This document shows positions 30,157 to 39,559 of a stretch of 64,000 nucleotides of DNA, in pieces. Positions within the stretch are counted from its first letter, which is position 1. Each line of letters begins with the position of its first letter. A program made the position numbers and the translations under genes. The DNA comes from Sulfurisoma sp963709555 (lineage in GTDB: Bacteria; Pseudomonadota; Gammaproteobacteria; Burkholderiales; Rhodocyclaceae), in the NCBI GenBank assembly GCA_963709555.1, contig CAVPWR010000003.1, positions 556,022-620,021 of the forward strand. The letters are read 5' to 3'. The notes beneath the pieces were generated by a model that did no database searches, had not been told where the DNA came from, and was given only the letters and a program-made list of their open reading frames with translations.

Positions 30157-30720
30157 TCAGGGCTTTTCCGCCAGCCGCTTCTCGATCGCCGCAACGAAGC
30201 TGCGGCTGTCGGGGCTGGTCATGGTGCTGAAGCTCTCGACGTTGGCGCCGGAGCGGTCGATCAGGTATTTGTGGAAGTTCCACTTCGGCCGCGTGCCGGT
30301 CTTTTCGATCAGGCTCTTGTAGAAGGGGTGGGTCTTCGGCGCCGCGATGTCGGTCTTGGCCATCATCGGAAACTGCACGCCGTAGGTCAGCCGGCAGAAA
30401 TCGGCGATCTGCTTGCTGTCGCCGGGCTCCTGGTTGCCGTAGTCGTTGGAGGGGAAGCCGATCACGACCAGGCCGCGCTCGCGATACTTTTCGTAGAGCG
30501 CCTCCAGCGGTTCGTACTGGCCGGTGAAACCGCACTTGCTGGCGGTGTTGACGACCAGGATCACCTTGCCCTTGTACTGACAGAGCGACTGCGGCACCTC
30601 GTCCTGCAAGCGTGGAAATGTGTGGTTGAGGAGGGGCGGGCAGTCGTTCGCCGCAGACGGCAGGGGAGTCGCGACGGCTGCAGCGACGAGCAGAGCGGGA
30701 AGTGCGGCCTTGATTGTCAT
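30157..30720 (-). CDS. Exported glutathione peroxidase-like protein
   Basis: A 187-residue thiol peroxidase with a Sec signal (1-24). The peroxidatic Cys63 lies in NTASKCGFTGQYEPL (Cys in place of selenocysteine), with GFPSNDYGNQEPG and WNFHKYLID as further signatures. The mature protein would act in the periplasm on lipid or organic hydroperoxides. First gene of the operon driven by the 30.76-30.79-kb promoter, consistent with an oxidative or photo-oxidative stress response. Confidence 0.85.
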   Translation of the reverse strand: MTIKAALPALLVAAAVATPLPSAANDCPPLLNHTFPRLQDEVPQSLCQYKGKVILVVNTASKCGFTGQYEPLEALYEKYRERGLVVIGFPSNDYGNQEPGDSKQIADFCRLTYGVQFPMMAKTDIAAPKTHPFYKSLIEKTGTRPKWNFHKYLIDRSGANVESFSTMTSPDSRSFVAAIEKRLAEKP

Positions 30721-30726
30721 GGTAAA

Positions 30727-30739
30727 TTGTCCTAGACAA
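30727..30739. promoter_or_regulatory. Palindromic operator TTGTC-CTA-GACAA (proximal to gpx)
   Basis: A perfect inverted repeat with 5-bp arms and a 3-bp spacer, seven bases before the gpx start codon. An identical-arm palindrome lies at 30791-30803. Likely binding sites for the divergent B12-type MerR regulator. Confidence 0.75.
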
Positions 30740-30756
30740 AAGTAGAATCTGGTGCC

Positions 30757-30785
30757 AAGATACCAATCCAGAGTATCCATGTCAA
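30757..30785 (-). promoter_or_regulatory. Sigma-70-type promoter of the gpx-to-NTF2 operon
   Basis: On the minus strand TTGACA (30785-30780), a 17-base spacer and TATCTT (30762-30757). One operator palindrome lies 5 bp upstream of the -35 and the other lies downstream of the -10, a layout that suits repression. Confidence 0.65.
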
Positions 30786-30790
30786 CTAAT

Positions 30791-30803
30791 TTGTCCAAGA
30801 CAA
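30791..30803. promoter_or_regulatory. Palindromic operator TTGTC-CAA-GACAA (proximal to merR)
   Basis: Second perfect copy of the palindrome, centred 64 bp from the first and directly abutting the first possible start codon (GTG 30804) of the MerR gene. This suggests autoregulation. Confidence 0.75.
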
Positions 30804-31769
30804 GTGAAAATGAATCCGAATCCTTCTGAGCGGCATCAGGACATCGCCGCCGTCGCCCGCGATACCGGCCTCGGCAAGGACACCCTGCGCGTCTGGGAAC
30901 GGCGCTACGGTTTCCCCGCGCCCTTGCGCGACGAGGCCGGCGAACGCTTGTACCCGAACGAACAGGTGATCCGCCTGCGCCTCGTCAAGCGCTTGATGGA
31001 TCAGGGTTTTCGGCCGGGAATGTTGCTGGCGCTGGATGCGGCGGCGCTGCAGCGGCACCTCGACGCCCTGGCCGTAAAAGTCGGCGCTGGCGGCACGGCG
31101 ACCGGCGAAGGCGGCGCAAAGGGGGCGGGGGCCGCGGGGGCGGAAATGGCCGAGGGGCTCCTGCCCTTGCTCAAGGATCGCGCCGCCGAGAGCCTGCGCG
31201 CGGCCCTGGCGCAGGGCCTGGCCCGCGAGGGACTACGCCGGTTTGTCATGGACATCGTTCCGGCGATGAACCGGCGGATCGGCGACGCCTGGGCCGCCGG
31301 CGAGATCGAGGTATTCGAGGAGCATCTCTACACCGAACTGCTGCAGAACCAGCTGCGCGCGGCCATCCATGCGCTGCCGCCTTCGCTCGGCAAGCCGCGG
31401 GTATTGCTGACCACGCTCAAGGGCGAGGAGCACCAACTCGGCCTGCTGATGGTGGAAGCGCTGCTGGCGGCCGAAGGCGCGGACTGCGTTTCCCTCGGTC
31501 CGCAGATGCCGGTGGCCGACATCGCCATCGCGGTCGCGCGCACCGCGCCGCAGATCGTAGCGCTGTCGTTCTCGGCCGCCTATCCGTGGCGCAAGGCGCG
31601 CGACGGCCTGCTGGAACTGCGCGCCGCGCTGCCGGTGGATGTCGAGCTCTGGGCCGGTGGCGGCGTCATCGCCGCCCGCGGCGCGCAGCTTCCGGGGATA
31701 GTCTGCTTCGGCGGCATCGACGAGGTGCCGGGTGCGGTGGCCGAGTGGCGGGGTCGGCAAGCCGGCTAA
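30804..31769 (+). CDS. MerR regulator with B12-binding domain, CarH/LitR-type photoreceptor
   Basis: About 320 residues. N-terminal MerR helix-turn-helix (VARDTGLGKDTLRVWERRYGFP), a Gly/Ala-rich linker, then a four-helix and Rossmann cobalamin domain. Counting from the ATG at 30810, the B12 signature E206-x-H208-x-x-G211 (EEHQLG) and the photoreceptor motif W161-x9-E171-H172 are both present. CarH proteins with these motifs bind adenosylcobalamin, repress in the dark and release DNA in light. The residue after the Trp is Ala rather than the His used for the bis-His photoadduct in Thermus CarH. It diverges from the stress/lipid operon. GTG 30804 and ATG 30810 are both possible starts. The linker contains one short repeat. 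Confidence 0.85.
   Translation: MKMNPNPSERHQDIAAVARDTGLGKDTLRVWERRYGFPAPLRDEAGERLYPNEQVIRLRLVKRLMDQGFRPGMLLALDAAALQRHLDALAVKVGAGGTATGEGGAKGAGAAGAEMAEGLLPLLKDRAAESLRAALAQGLAREGLRRFVMDIVPAMNRRIGDAWAAGEIEVFEEHLYTELLQNQLRAAIHALPPSLGKPRVLLTTLKGEEHQLGLLMVEALLAAEGADCVSLGPQMPVADIAIAVARTAPQIVALSFSAAYPWRKARDGLLELRAALPVDVELWAGGGVIAARGAQLPGIVCFGGIDEVPGAVAEWRGRQAG
31077..31100 (+). repeat. Short repeat 5 in the merR linker
   Basis: AAAAGTCGGCGCTGGCG then GCACGGCG; encodes KVGAGGTA in the linker between HTH and B12 domain. Confidence 0.8.
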
Positions 31770-31985
31770 GTTGTTTTCGGCTCTGCGCCGGAGCCTCGTC
31801 CGGAGGGCTCGGCGACGGCATGTTTGCGGCGATGTGTCCGCCTTGGGTGCATTCTATGGAGTAATCCCGCCAGCCAGAATGTTCGATAGTCACCACCCAA
31901 AATGCAGCAAAGCCACCACCTGTAATGCTCAATCCAAGCCGGTCTCAAGGTGGTGCCGCCGGTAACTTCCGGCCATGACCGGCCC
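31770..31985. other. Gene-free stretch left of the inverted repeat
   Basis: About 215 bases between the merR stop and the left inverted repeat hold no convincing gene. A minus-strand ORF (31666-31932) has no ribosome site and overlaps merR; it is not called. Confidence 0.4.
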
Positions 31986-32069
31986 CTCAGAATTTTCTTT
32001 GATTGCGGCCATTGGTCTGCATACTTACTCGCAATCGATTGTTGCCTGGCGGCTACAGTCACCCGATCA

Positions 32070-33023
32070 TCATCTGGCGCGGGCCGCATCGTGGGCTATA
32101 TCGGCCGCTGCGATACCGTCAGGATCATCCCAATAGGGGACCGGGCCAAACCGTCGCAGCATGTGCTCGATGAATATCCTTGTCTTCTTCGGCATCAGGC
32201 GCCGGCTTGGGTAAACCGCATTGATGGGATAGGCGGGCGGTATATATTCGGGCAGTAGCCTAACGAGCCTGCCATCGCGCAGATCCTTCCATACATCCCA
32301 CAGCGGACGCAGCGCGAGTCCGAGATCGGCATAAATTGCCTCGCGCAGAGCATCGCAATTATTAGTTTCGAGATTGCCGCTGACCTTTACGTTAACCTTC
32401 TCGCCACTCGGTCCCGTGAAGTCCCAATGGTCGGCGCCAGCAAAGAGCAGGGCATTGTGCCTGGTTAGCTCAAGTGGCGAACGCGGCGCGCCGTATTGGG
32501 CTAGATAGGATGGCGTGGCGACGACTACCCGGCGATCCAGGCCGATCGACTTGGCGACGAGGCTCGAATCCTTCAAATCACCGATGCGTACCGCAAGGTC
32601 ATAACCTTGATCGATGATATCCACGAGACTGTCTGAGAGGTGCAGGGTGAGCTTGATTGCCGGATAGCGTGCCAAAAACTCCGACACTAGCGGTGCAACA
32701 TGCAAGCGACCAAAGGCGGAGGGCACGGTGACCTTGAGGTTGCCCTTGGGCTCCTTGCTGCCACTTGTCACAAGTTCCTCACTCTCCTCCAGTTCGGCGA
32801 GGATACGCACACAGTACTCGTAGTACTCCGCTCCCTGTTCGGTCAGGCTGAGCTGGCGCGTGGAGCGATTGAGCAGACGCACCCCAAGCTGTTCCTCCAG
32901 ACGTTGCAGCCGCTTGCTCGCCACCGCGAGCGAGATGCCGAGCTCACGCCCCGCCGCGCTGAGACTTCCTGCCTTTACCGCTTGGGTAAACACCATCAGA
33001 TCGGAGATGTTCTCTATCAGCAT
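32070..33023 (-). CDS. LysR-family regulator (intact copy)
   Basis: A 317-residue LTTR. The N-terminal winged helix is at about 1-60 (FTQAVKAGSLSAAGRELGISLAVASKRLQRLEEQLGVRLLNRSTR). The effector domain has the CrgA/DsdC-like pattern (LTLHLSDSLVDIIDQGYDLAVRIGDL). It is divergent from the YdhR-like gene with about 100 bases between, the usual layout for a regulator and its target. The right-hand copy at 58371-59300 is frameshifted. Confidence 0.9.
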   Translation of the reverse strand: MLIENISDLMVFTQAVKAGSLSAAGRELGISLAVASKRLQRLEEQLGVRLLNRSTRQLSLTEQGAEYYEYCVRILAELEESEELVTSGSKEPKGNLKVTVPSAFGRLHVAPLVSEFLARYPAIKLTLHLSDSLVDIIDQGYDLAVRIGDLKDSSLVAKSIGLDRRVVVATPSYLAQYGAPRSPLELTRHNALLFAGADHWDFTGPSGEKVNVKVSGNLETNNCDALREAIYADLGLALRPLWDVWKDLRDGRLVRLLPEYIPPAYPINAVYPSRRLMPKKTRIFIEHMLRRFGPVPYWDDPDGIAAADIAHDAARAR

Positions 33024-33126
33024 ATTCTCAATAAATCGGAGATACTCTATTGGTCGTGAGGTAGATTATCAATCATGCGGAGATAATAGAAGATAAGGGC
33101 TGTTGAAACAACCAAGGAGCCCCATC

Positions 33127-33447
33127 ATGAGCCAGCCAAGCCGTGTATTTCTTTATGCCGAGTTCCAAGTGTCCGTGCCCTTCTGCGAGGGCGTCTGGCG
33201 GGAGGCCAATCCCGCCATGCACACCGTGCCGGGGCTGCGCAGCAAAACGTGGTTGAGCGGCATCAACACCCATTCCGTCGGCGGGTTCTACGAGTTCGAT
33301 TCTGTGCAGAACGCCCGAGCCTATGCTGTAGGCATGCTAGCCGACTTCGCCAAGGCTGCGGATGCCAGCCTCACCGTCAAGCTGTTCGATGGCGACGTAG
33401 TAGCCGAGGCGAGCAAGGGTATGAGTTCGCCTTACTTCGTCACTTGA
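33127..33447 (+). CDS. YdhR-like (ABM-fold) protein
   Basis: A 106-residue protein resembling the YdhR putative mono-oxygenase family of the dimeric alpha/beta barrel superfamily (GLRSKTWLSGINTHSVGGFYEFDSVQNARAYA, LTVKLFDGDVVAEAS). Members have unknown or small-aromatic substrates. ATG at 33127 has an AAGGAG ribosome site. It is divergent from LysR and followed by the TusA-fusion gene, so it is probably LysR-controlled. Its counterpart in the right arm is reduced to fragments. Confidence 0.8.
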   Translation: MSQPSRVFLYAEFQVSVPFCEGVWREANPAMHTVPGLRSKTWLSGINTHSVGGFYEFDSVQNARAYAVGMLADFAKAADASLTVKLFDGDVVAEASKGMSSPYFVT

Positions 33448-33481
33448 TTGCCGCCTCTGTTGAAATGGGCAACGAAAAAAC

Positions 33482-34243
33482 ATGACTTGTGCCATGAAAG
33501 AAAAAATCAGCGCATCCAATCAGCCTGTCGAATTAATGTCCGGCACCCTTGCGGGGGTTATTGACTGGCATATCCTCGACCAGATCTGGCATGTCATCCA
33601 GCATTCAGGGGATTCAAGGTGGCATGTTTTTGAGAATGACACACCGCTACCGGGAGAAAACCGGCCCAATGTTGTCGATACCCGTGGTGAACTTGCTTCT
33701 TCCCTGAATGCACTCAAAGACTACCTGCGACAGTCGCATCCGCAGCGCTATTGCGGGCTGGTCTTTACCGATTCATTCACGGAGCCGACATTAATCCGGA
33801 TCTTCGACCCCAAACTCGTCACCTCGATGTGCAACATCTATGGCAATGCGCCAGCCCCAAGCTGGGTCATCTCGACCATGGATGCGGCGCAGCTTGCCGC
33901 CAGTAATAAAGCTGCGTCAAATACTGCCAAATCACCGATTAGGGAAACAGCTACCCGCCGTGCCAAAGCATCCGCAGGTCGCCGATTCGCTTGATGCCAG
34001 GCGCATGGGGTGCCCGCTTCCGCTACTCCATACTGCCCGCTCGCTTCGCCGATTGGCAGCCGGAGAAATACTCGAAATCGTTTCTATCGATCCGGCTCCG
34101 TCAACGATATTGGGGTTTTATGTAAAAGCACAGGCGCGAAACTTCTGGCCTTGGCTGAAGGGGAATACGGTTATTCATACTATGTCGAGCGTGGTCCGGA
34201 CAAAAACTCTTCGGGTGTATCTCTAGCGCCGCCAGCTGACTAA
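33482..34243 (+). pseudogene. TusA-domain fusion protein, left copy with two frameshifts
   Basis: Same gene as the intact 57323-58084. An extra T near 33923 (CAAATACTG against CAAAACTG) ends the first ORF after about 150 codons. A missing G near 34095 (GATCCGGCTCC against GATCCGGGCTCC) breaks the TusA part again. All segments are otherwise highly similar, so inactivation is recent or a sequencing artefact. Confidence 0.8.
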
Positions 34244-34446
34244 GCTAAACGTTGAGTGGCCGCTTTTGCTGTCCGGCTACTTCCGCTCAGGGTCGGGAGC
34301 CGCCGGTGGTGGATGCCGCATTCCAGGCGGCGGCTTTGAGGGCATTATCAGTGGCGGTTTTCACCACGATATGCACTTCGGGGAATAATCCGGGGCCGTC
34401 GTGCGTATATGCGGTGTAGCACCCCCCAACCCCAACGGAGCACACC

Positions 34447-34821
34447 ATGAAAACAAAATCCCTCATCACCGCACTTTCGCTGTTCGCCCTCGCCGGCGCC
34501 TCCTGGGCCGCCGGCGCGCCGGTCAAGGCTGCCGACGGCATGCTCGTCGGCGCCAACGGCATGACGCTCTATACCTTCGACAAGGACGCCGCGGGCAGCG
34601 GCAAGAGCGTCTGCAACGGCCCCTGCGCCACCAACTGGCCGCCCCTGGCCGCGGCGGCGGACGCTGCGCCGGCCGGCGACTACAGCGTCATCACCCGCGA
34701 CGACGGCGCGAAGCAGTGGGCGCAGAAGGGCAAGCCGCTCTACTACTGGGCCAAGGACCAGAAGCCGGGCGACAAGACCGGCGACGGCTTCAACGGCGTC
34801 TGGAAAGTAGCCACGCCGTAA
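34447..34821 (+). CDS. COG4315 secreted repeat protein
   Basis: A 124-residue exported protein: signal 1-21, then two Lipoprotein_15/COG4315 repeats (GMLVGANGMTLYTFDKD, GKPLYYWAKDQKPGD) and a conserved CNGPCATNWPPL motif with two Cys. Function unknown. It precedes an ECF sigma and anti-sigma pair by 7 bases, a recurrent arrangement, so it may be regulated by that sigma factor. Confidence 0.85.
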   Translation: MKTKSLITALSLFALAGASWAAGAPVKAADGMLVGANGMTLYTFDKDAAGSGKSVCNGPCATNWPPLAAAADAAPAGDYSVITRDDGAKQWAQKGKPLYYWAKDQKPGDKTGDGFNGVWKVATP

Positions 34822-34828
34822 TCGACCG

Positions 34829-35332
34829 GTGAGCAGCCGCGACGCCATCGTTGCCGAGATTCCCCGCCTGCGCCGCTACGCGCGCGCGCTGACGGGGCAG
34901 TCCGACACGGCCGACGACCTGGTGCAGGACACGCTGGAGCGCGCCCTCGAGAAGTGGCATCTCTGGCAACGCGCCCGGGAAGTGCGGCCGTGGCTGTTCT
35001 CCATCATGCACAACCTCCACGTCGATACCCGGCGCCGGGCCGGGCGGATCGATTACCGCGACGACGATGATCTCGCCGAAGTGCCGCAGCGCAGCGAGGC
35101 GACGGATGCACTGGAATTGCGCGACCTCGATCGCGCGCTGGCGCTGCTGCCGACGGAGCAGCGCGAGGTGCTGCTGCTGGTCGGACTCGAGGAACTCAGC
35201 TACGCCGAGGCGGCACGCGTGCTCGGCATTCCGCAGGGAACGGTGATGTCGCGGCTGTCGCGCGCCCGCAGCCGGCTGCAGTCGATACTGGCCGGCGAAG
35301 CCGTGCCCCAACTCAAGGTAGTCAAGACATGA
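34829..35332 (+). CDS. ECF RNA polymerase sigma factor
   Basis: A 167-residue sigma-70-family ECF factor. Region 2 (RYARALTGQSDTADDLVQDTLERALEKW) and region 4 (LLPTEQREVLLLVGLEELSYAEAARVLGIPQGTVMSRLSRAR) are complete. Start is GTG at 34829. It overlaps the anti-sigma gene by ATGA. The COG4315 protein gene just upstream is a candidate target. The inducing signal is unknown. Confidence 0.9.
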   Translation: MSSRDAIVAEIPRLRRYARALTGQSDTADDLVQDTLERALEKWHLWQRAREVRPWLFSIMHNLHVDTRRRAGRIDYRDDDDLAEVPQRSEATDALELRDLDRALALLPTEQREVLLLVGLEELSYAEAARVLGIPQGTVMSRLSRARSRLQSILAGEAVPQLKVVKT

Positions 35333-36084
35333 ACGCCCCCATCTCCGAAGACGATCTGCATGCCTATGCCGACAACCGGCTCGATGCGGCACGCACGACG
35401 CAGGTGGAGGCGTGGCTCGCGGCGCATCCGGAACGCCGTGCGCAGGTCGATGCCTGGCGCGCCCAGTCCGCACGGCTGCACCGAGCCTACGACGCCGTGC
35501 TCGACCAGCCGGTGCCGGCGCGGCTGATGCCGCCGGCCAACCAGTCGCGCTGGCTGGACCTGCGCCGCGTCGCCTTCGTCGCCTGGCTGATGCTGGGCAC
35601 AGTGATCGGCTTCGCGCTGCGCGGCGAGATGCCGCGGCAGGCGCCGCCGGCGCAGGCGGCCGCCTCCTTGCCGCACATGGCGGCGGTGGCCCATGCGGTG
35701 TATACGCCGGAGGTGCGTCATCCGGTCGAGGTCGGCGCCGACCAGGAAGCGCACCTGGTGGGCTGGCTGTCCAAGCGCCTCGGCGCGCAGCTCAAGCCGC
35801 CGCGGCTCGACGAGGCCGGCTACCGCCTCGTCGGCGGGCGCCTGCTGCCGGGCGAGCGCGGCGAGGTCGCGCAATTCATGTACGAGAACGCCGCGAAGAG
35901 CCGCCTGACGCTCTACGTCCAGCCGCAGGCGGCCCAGGCCGCCGATGCCAGTTTCCGTTACGCCAACGAGAAGGGCATCGACGTCTTCTACTGGATCGAC
36001 GAACGCTTCGGCTATGCCCTGTCGGGCAGCACCGGGCGCGAGGACATGCTGCGGCTGGCGACGCTCGTTTACCGGCAACGCTGA
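35329..36084 (+). CDS. Transmembrane anti-sigma factor
   Basis: A 251-residue protein. The cytoplasmic N-terminus (1-70) resembles anti-sigma domains (ISEDDLHAYADNRLDAARTTQVEAWLAAHPE) without the zinc HxxxCxxC motif. One membrane segment lies at about 80-98 (FVAWLMLGTVIGFALRG). A periplasmic domain of about 150 residues follows (YRLVGGRLLPGERGEVAQFMYEN). It probably sequesters the overlapping ECF sigma factor at the membrane. Confidence 0.85.
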   Translation: MNAPISEDDLHAYADNRLDAARTTQVEAWLAAHPERRAQVDAWRAQSARLHRAYDAVLDQPVPARLMPPANQSRWLDLRRVAFVAWLMLGTVIGFALRGEMPRQAPPAQAAASLPHMAAVAHAVYTPEVRHPVEVGADQEAHLVGWLSKRLGAQLKPPRLDEAGYRLVGGRLLPGERGEVAQFMYENAAKSRLTLYVQPQAAQAADASFRYANEKGIDVFYWIDERFGYALSGSTGREDMLRLATLVYRQR

Positions 36085-36170
36085 AGCAGGGATCGCTTGG
36101 CGGCGAGCGGATGGGGTAGAGTTGCTGGAGATCTAAAACTTCTCCCCCCGTCACCTGAAAGGTATCAGCG

Positions 36171-37662
36171 ATGAAATTCGGTGCGACTGTTTTCGGCCCT
36201 GTCCCTTGCCGCCCTCGGTTCGGCCTGCGCGCTGCCCGCGCTCGCCGACGTGACCATCCCCTACAACGAATACAGCGAGTCGCCGACCATCGGCCGCGGC
36301 GGTGGCACCTCCACCGATCCGCGCGACCCGGGCTACGGCGCGCTGAAGATCTTCATCGAGAAGGTCAAGGACTACACGGACGACAAGGGGCCCGATGCGC
36401 TGCCGCCGGGACAGCAGGTGATCTTCCAGCGCGACCAGAAGACCGGGCGCGAGATCAGCGCGCTGCGCGCCGGAATCCAGTTCGCCAACAAGGGCGCGGA
36501 GAAGAAGTTCGCCGAGCCGAGCTGGGGCTTCGCCTACAACTCGGTGCCCTTCGGCATGCGCTTCGAACAGATGCTCGGCTTCCTCTACGAGGCGAAGATC
36601 GAGGGCACCGGGAACAATGGCGGCAACGGCATCGCGCTGGCGCAATCGCTGCTCGACAGCCGCGGCGGCACGCAGGTCGTGCTGCCGGTCGTCGGCAGCA
36701 CCATGCAGGGCTCGGGCTATTTCCCGCAGCCGATCGGCAAGCCGGACTGCAATCCCGGCGATGCCGAATGCGCAAGCCAGGGCAGCGGCATCGGCCTGGC
36801 GGGCCTGTGCCAGTCGGGCTGGCGCATCCGCTACCTGGCGCCGCCGCAGGACATCGTCGACCGTGCCTGCGACATCCTCGTCAAGCGCGGCGCCATCGCC
36901 AAGAAGACGCTCGCCTTCTACCCGCCGGTCGGCGGCCAGTCGGTGCTGCTGCCGATGCAGAAGCGCACCATCCAGGGCTTCGAATACGTCAATCCCTACG
37001 ACGACTTCGCCGACTTCTTCCCCATCAAGGGCGCCGCACCCGGGGTGCCGCTCGGCAACCCCGACCTCGGCCCGCTCGACTGCAGCCCGGCGCAGCCCTT
37101 CCCGATTCCGGCCGGCACGAAATCGAACTGCACGCAGAACATCGGCCAGACCGGCGGCCGCTATGCCCACCATCCCTCCTGGCACCAGCCCTTCCTCGTC
37201 TCCTGGATGCACATCGACAAGGACCTCTGGAACGGCCTGACGCCGGCGCAGCGCACGGCGATCGAGCGCGCGGCGAAGGACGCGCTGGTCGAGAGCTACA
37301 AGGCCAACGAGTCGGTCGAGTGCGCCAGGCTCAAGGACATCCTCGACATCAACAAGGGCGTGCACCAGCGCAACGTCGACGGCTCGCGGCGCATCGTCAA
37401 CGGCAAGCCGGTCAGCGCGGCGATGACGCTGGCGCGCTGGCCGGACGATGCGCTCAAGGTGCTGCAGGAGGCGACCAGCGAATACCTGGCCGCGCTGGCG
37501 GGGCCGGCCGAGGGCAAGACCCCGGCGCAGCAGGACTTCGCGCGGTTCTACACGGCGCTCACGCAGTACGCCAAGGGCATCGGCGCGACGAAATTCGAAC
37601 CGGGGACGTTCCCGGCGAAGAGCGGCCTCAAGGCCGGCGAGCAGTGCCGGCTGGTGAAGTAG
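36171..37662 (+). CDS. Periplasmic protein resembling a TRAP/DctP solute-binding protein
   Basis: About 496 residues with a Sec signal (FSALSLAALGSACALPALAD). The C-terminal third (SWHQPFLVSWMHIDKDLWNGLTPAQRTAIERAAKDAL) follows the pattern of DctP-type solute-binding proteins. The middle contains a Cys-containing insertion (DCNPGDAECASQGSG) not usual for the family. The ATG at 36171 and the rest are out of frame by one base (extra G near 36180); a GTG at 36181 is the alternative start. No TRAP membrane subunits are adjacent, so the ligand and partner are unknown. Confidence 0.55.
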
Positions 37663-37728
37663 CGGGCGGCGGCTGCCGAAGGAGCTGATGTCGGTGGCAC
37701 CGGCGGCGCCGGGTTGTGCCGGTCGTCC

Positions 37729-39375
37729 TCAAGCGGCTGGAACCGGGGTCGCCGCCTGCAATGCGCGGCGTGTCGCGGCGAAGACGTCGGCCTCTTCGAT
37801 GAACATCCGCTCGCTGCCGCAGATTTCGACCGTGCCGGTTTTCACCAGCTGGGTATGAAGCGGCGGGCTGACCTCGGCCAGCATGAGGCTCGCACCGCCA
37901 CGCTGGAGCATCCGCGCGTATTGCTCGATTACCGTCACCAGGGTGCTGCCCGCGCGCTGCACGCCGCGCAGGCGCAGGATGACGCAGGCCCCCGGCGCGG
38001 CGGCAGGCAATTTCTTCTCCAGCGTGGCAGCGGCGGCGAAGAACAGACTGCCATAGGCCGCCAGCACAACGGTCTGCCCGGCTTGCAGGCGCGCCGGCGC
38101 CGGGTGCTCGGCGAACGAGCCGTTGGGAAGCGCTGTCAAGCTGACGATGCGCACGTCCACCGACGAGGCGTACAGGTAATGCAGCATCGACAGCACCACC
38201 CCCATGAACACCGCTTCCTGCACCGGCATCAGCAGCGTGGCAAGGAAGGTGGACAGCATGATGACGCGCGGCTCCCAGCCGGAATGCCAGACATCGCCGA
38301 TGCGCTCCGGCTTGATCACCTCGATCCCGGCCATAATCAACAGGGCGGCGATCGCGGGCATGGCGAGATAACCGACCACGTCCGCCAGCAGCAGGACCGC
38401 CAGGATCATGAAGCCGCCGGAGAAGATGCCCGCCCAGCGCGAACGCGCGCCGGCCTTCATGCTGACGGCGGTTTCCGACATCGCCCCGCCGATCGGCATG
38501 CCCTGAAACAGGCCCGACGCGATATTCGCCGCGCCCTTGGCGGAAAAATCACGCGAGATGTTCGGATAGCTGCCGTCGGGATTGGGAATGGTCTTGCTCA
38601 CGCCCGCCCCCTGCACCAGGCCGATGATCGCCAGTGCGGCGGCAGCGGGGAACACCGTGGCAACCAGGCTCCACTGCGGCAGCACCGGCGCGGGAAAGCC
38701 GCTGGGGATCAGGGCGGTGTCGTTCAGCGTGGCCACGCTGTCGAGTCCGGCCAACCCCACGATGAGCGTGGCCACGACCAGGGCGATGGCCATCGCCAGC
38801 TGCGCCGCGCGGGTGCGGTTGAGCAGCACGATCAGCGCCAGCGTCCCCAGCCCGATCACGCTGCTCCAGGGATCGGAGCGGTGCAGGTGGGCGATCCAGT
38901 CGAGCGTGCGCATGACGGCGTTGCTGCCCGCTGCGTGATAGCCGTTCAGTTCGCCGAGCTGGCTCAGAATGATGCGCACCGCGATGCCGGTCATGAAGCC
39001 GATCAACACCGCATTCGCCACGAAGCGCACCAGGCCGCCCAGGCGCAGCAGACCCAGCGCGAGCTGGATGAGGCCGACCAGCACCACCAGCACGATCAGC
39101 GCCTGCACCTTGGCCTCGCCGCTGAATTCGCCCAGCGCGCTGCCGGTGGCCACCGCCAGCGCGCCCGTGTTGGCCACGTACATGAAGTGCGAACTCGCCA
39201 GCATGGCCGCGATCGGCGTGCCGATCATCAGCGCGTAGAGGCCGTGAATCGGGTTGAGCCCGGCCAGGATGGCCGAGGCGATACCGTCGGGAATCGCGAC
39301 CAGCGCCGTGGTCAGCCCGGCCGACAGGTCGGCCTTGAGCGTTTTGGGGGACAGGCGTCGCAGGAGGTTCAGCAT
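37729..39375 (-). CDS. SulP-family anion transporter with STAS domain
   Basis: A 548-residue inner-membrane transporter. The SulP core (about 1-400) has the motif KADLSAGLTTALVAIPDGIASAILAGLNPIHGLYA and ISRDFSAKGAANIASGLFQGMPIGGAMSETA. A C-terminal cytoplasmic STAS domain occupies about 430-530. Substrates in the family include sulfate, bicarbonate and C4-dicarboxylates; this one cannot be specified. Full length, in frame, stands alone. Confidence 0.9.
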   Translation of the reverse strand: MLNLLRRLSPKTLKADLSAGLTTALVAIPDGIASAILAGLNPIHGLYALMIGTPIAAMLASSHFMYVANTGALAVATGSALGEFSGEAKVQALIVLVVLVGLIQLALGLLRLGGLVRFVANAVLIGFMTGIAVRIILSQLGELNGYHAAGSNAVMRTLDWIAHLHRSDPWSSVIGLGTLALIVLLNRTRAAQLAMAIALVVATLIVGLAGLDSVATLNDTALIPSGFPAPVLPQWSLVATVFPAAAALAIIGLVQGAGVSKTIPNPDGSYPNISRDFSAKGAANIASGLFQGMPIGGAMSETAVSMKAGARSRWAGIFSGGFMILAVLLLADVVGYLAMPAIAALLIMAGIEVIKPERIGDVWHSGWEPRVIMLSTFLATLLMPVQEAVFMGVVLSMLHYLYASSVDVRIVSLTALPNGSFAEHPAPARLQAGQTVVLAAYGSLFFAAAATLEKKLPAAAPGACVILRLRGVQRAGSTLVTVIEQYARMLQRGGASLMLAEVSPPLHTQLVKTGTVEICGSERMFIEEADVFAATRRALQAATPVPAA

Positions 39376-39559
39376 TTATTGCTCAGGCATGGCTCAGGGC
39401 CTGCAATAGTAACAACGCCCGGGATCGGCGTGTTCCACGCCGGCATGCGCGCCTCCCTGCGCGCCGCCTCGACCCGAGCGGCCAGATACCACGGCGCGTG
39501 GCGGTAACGCGACCAGCCGCTGGTCTGGGCGCGGAGGGCCGAAAAAATCTGCTAGACGC

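Larger units (their letters stand above)
31986..34298. repeat. Left arm of a 2.2-kb inverted repeat
   Basis: Matches 57268-59397 in inverted orientation, from CTCAGAATTTTCTT at the left edge to GGGTCGGGA at the right edge. It carries three genes: LysR (-), YdhR-like (+) and a TusA-fusion gene (+). The arm is about 180 bases longer than its partner because the YdhR-like region is partly deleted in the other arm. Identity is high through the LysR and TusA genes. Confidence 0.9.

Noticed and set aside
30727..30803. LexA or Fur boxes in the gpx/merR divergent region
   Set aside because: The palindromes lack the CTG-N10-CAG pattern and Fur-type hexamers; a MerR/B12 operator explains both copies better.
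31666..31932. A minus-strand ORF beginning MSITGGGFAAFWVV
   Set aside because: It overlaps the merR end, has no ribosome site, and I could not tie it to a transposase or other family, although an element remnant is conceivable.
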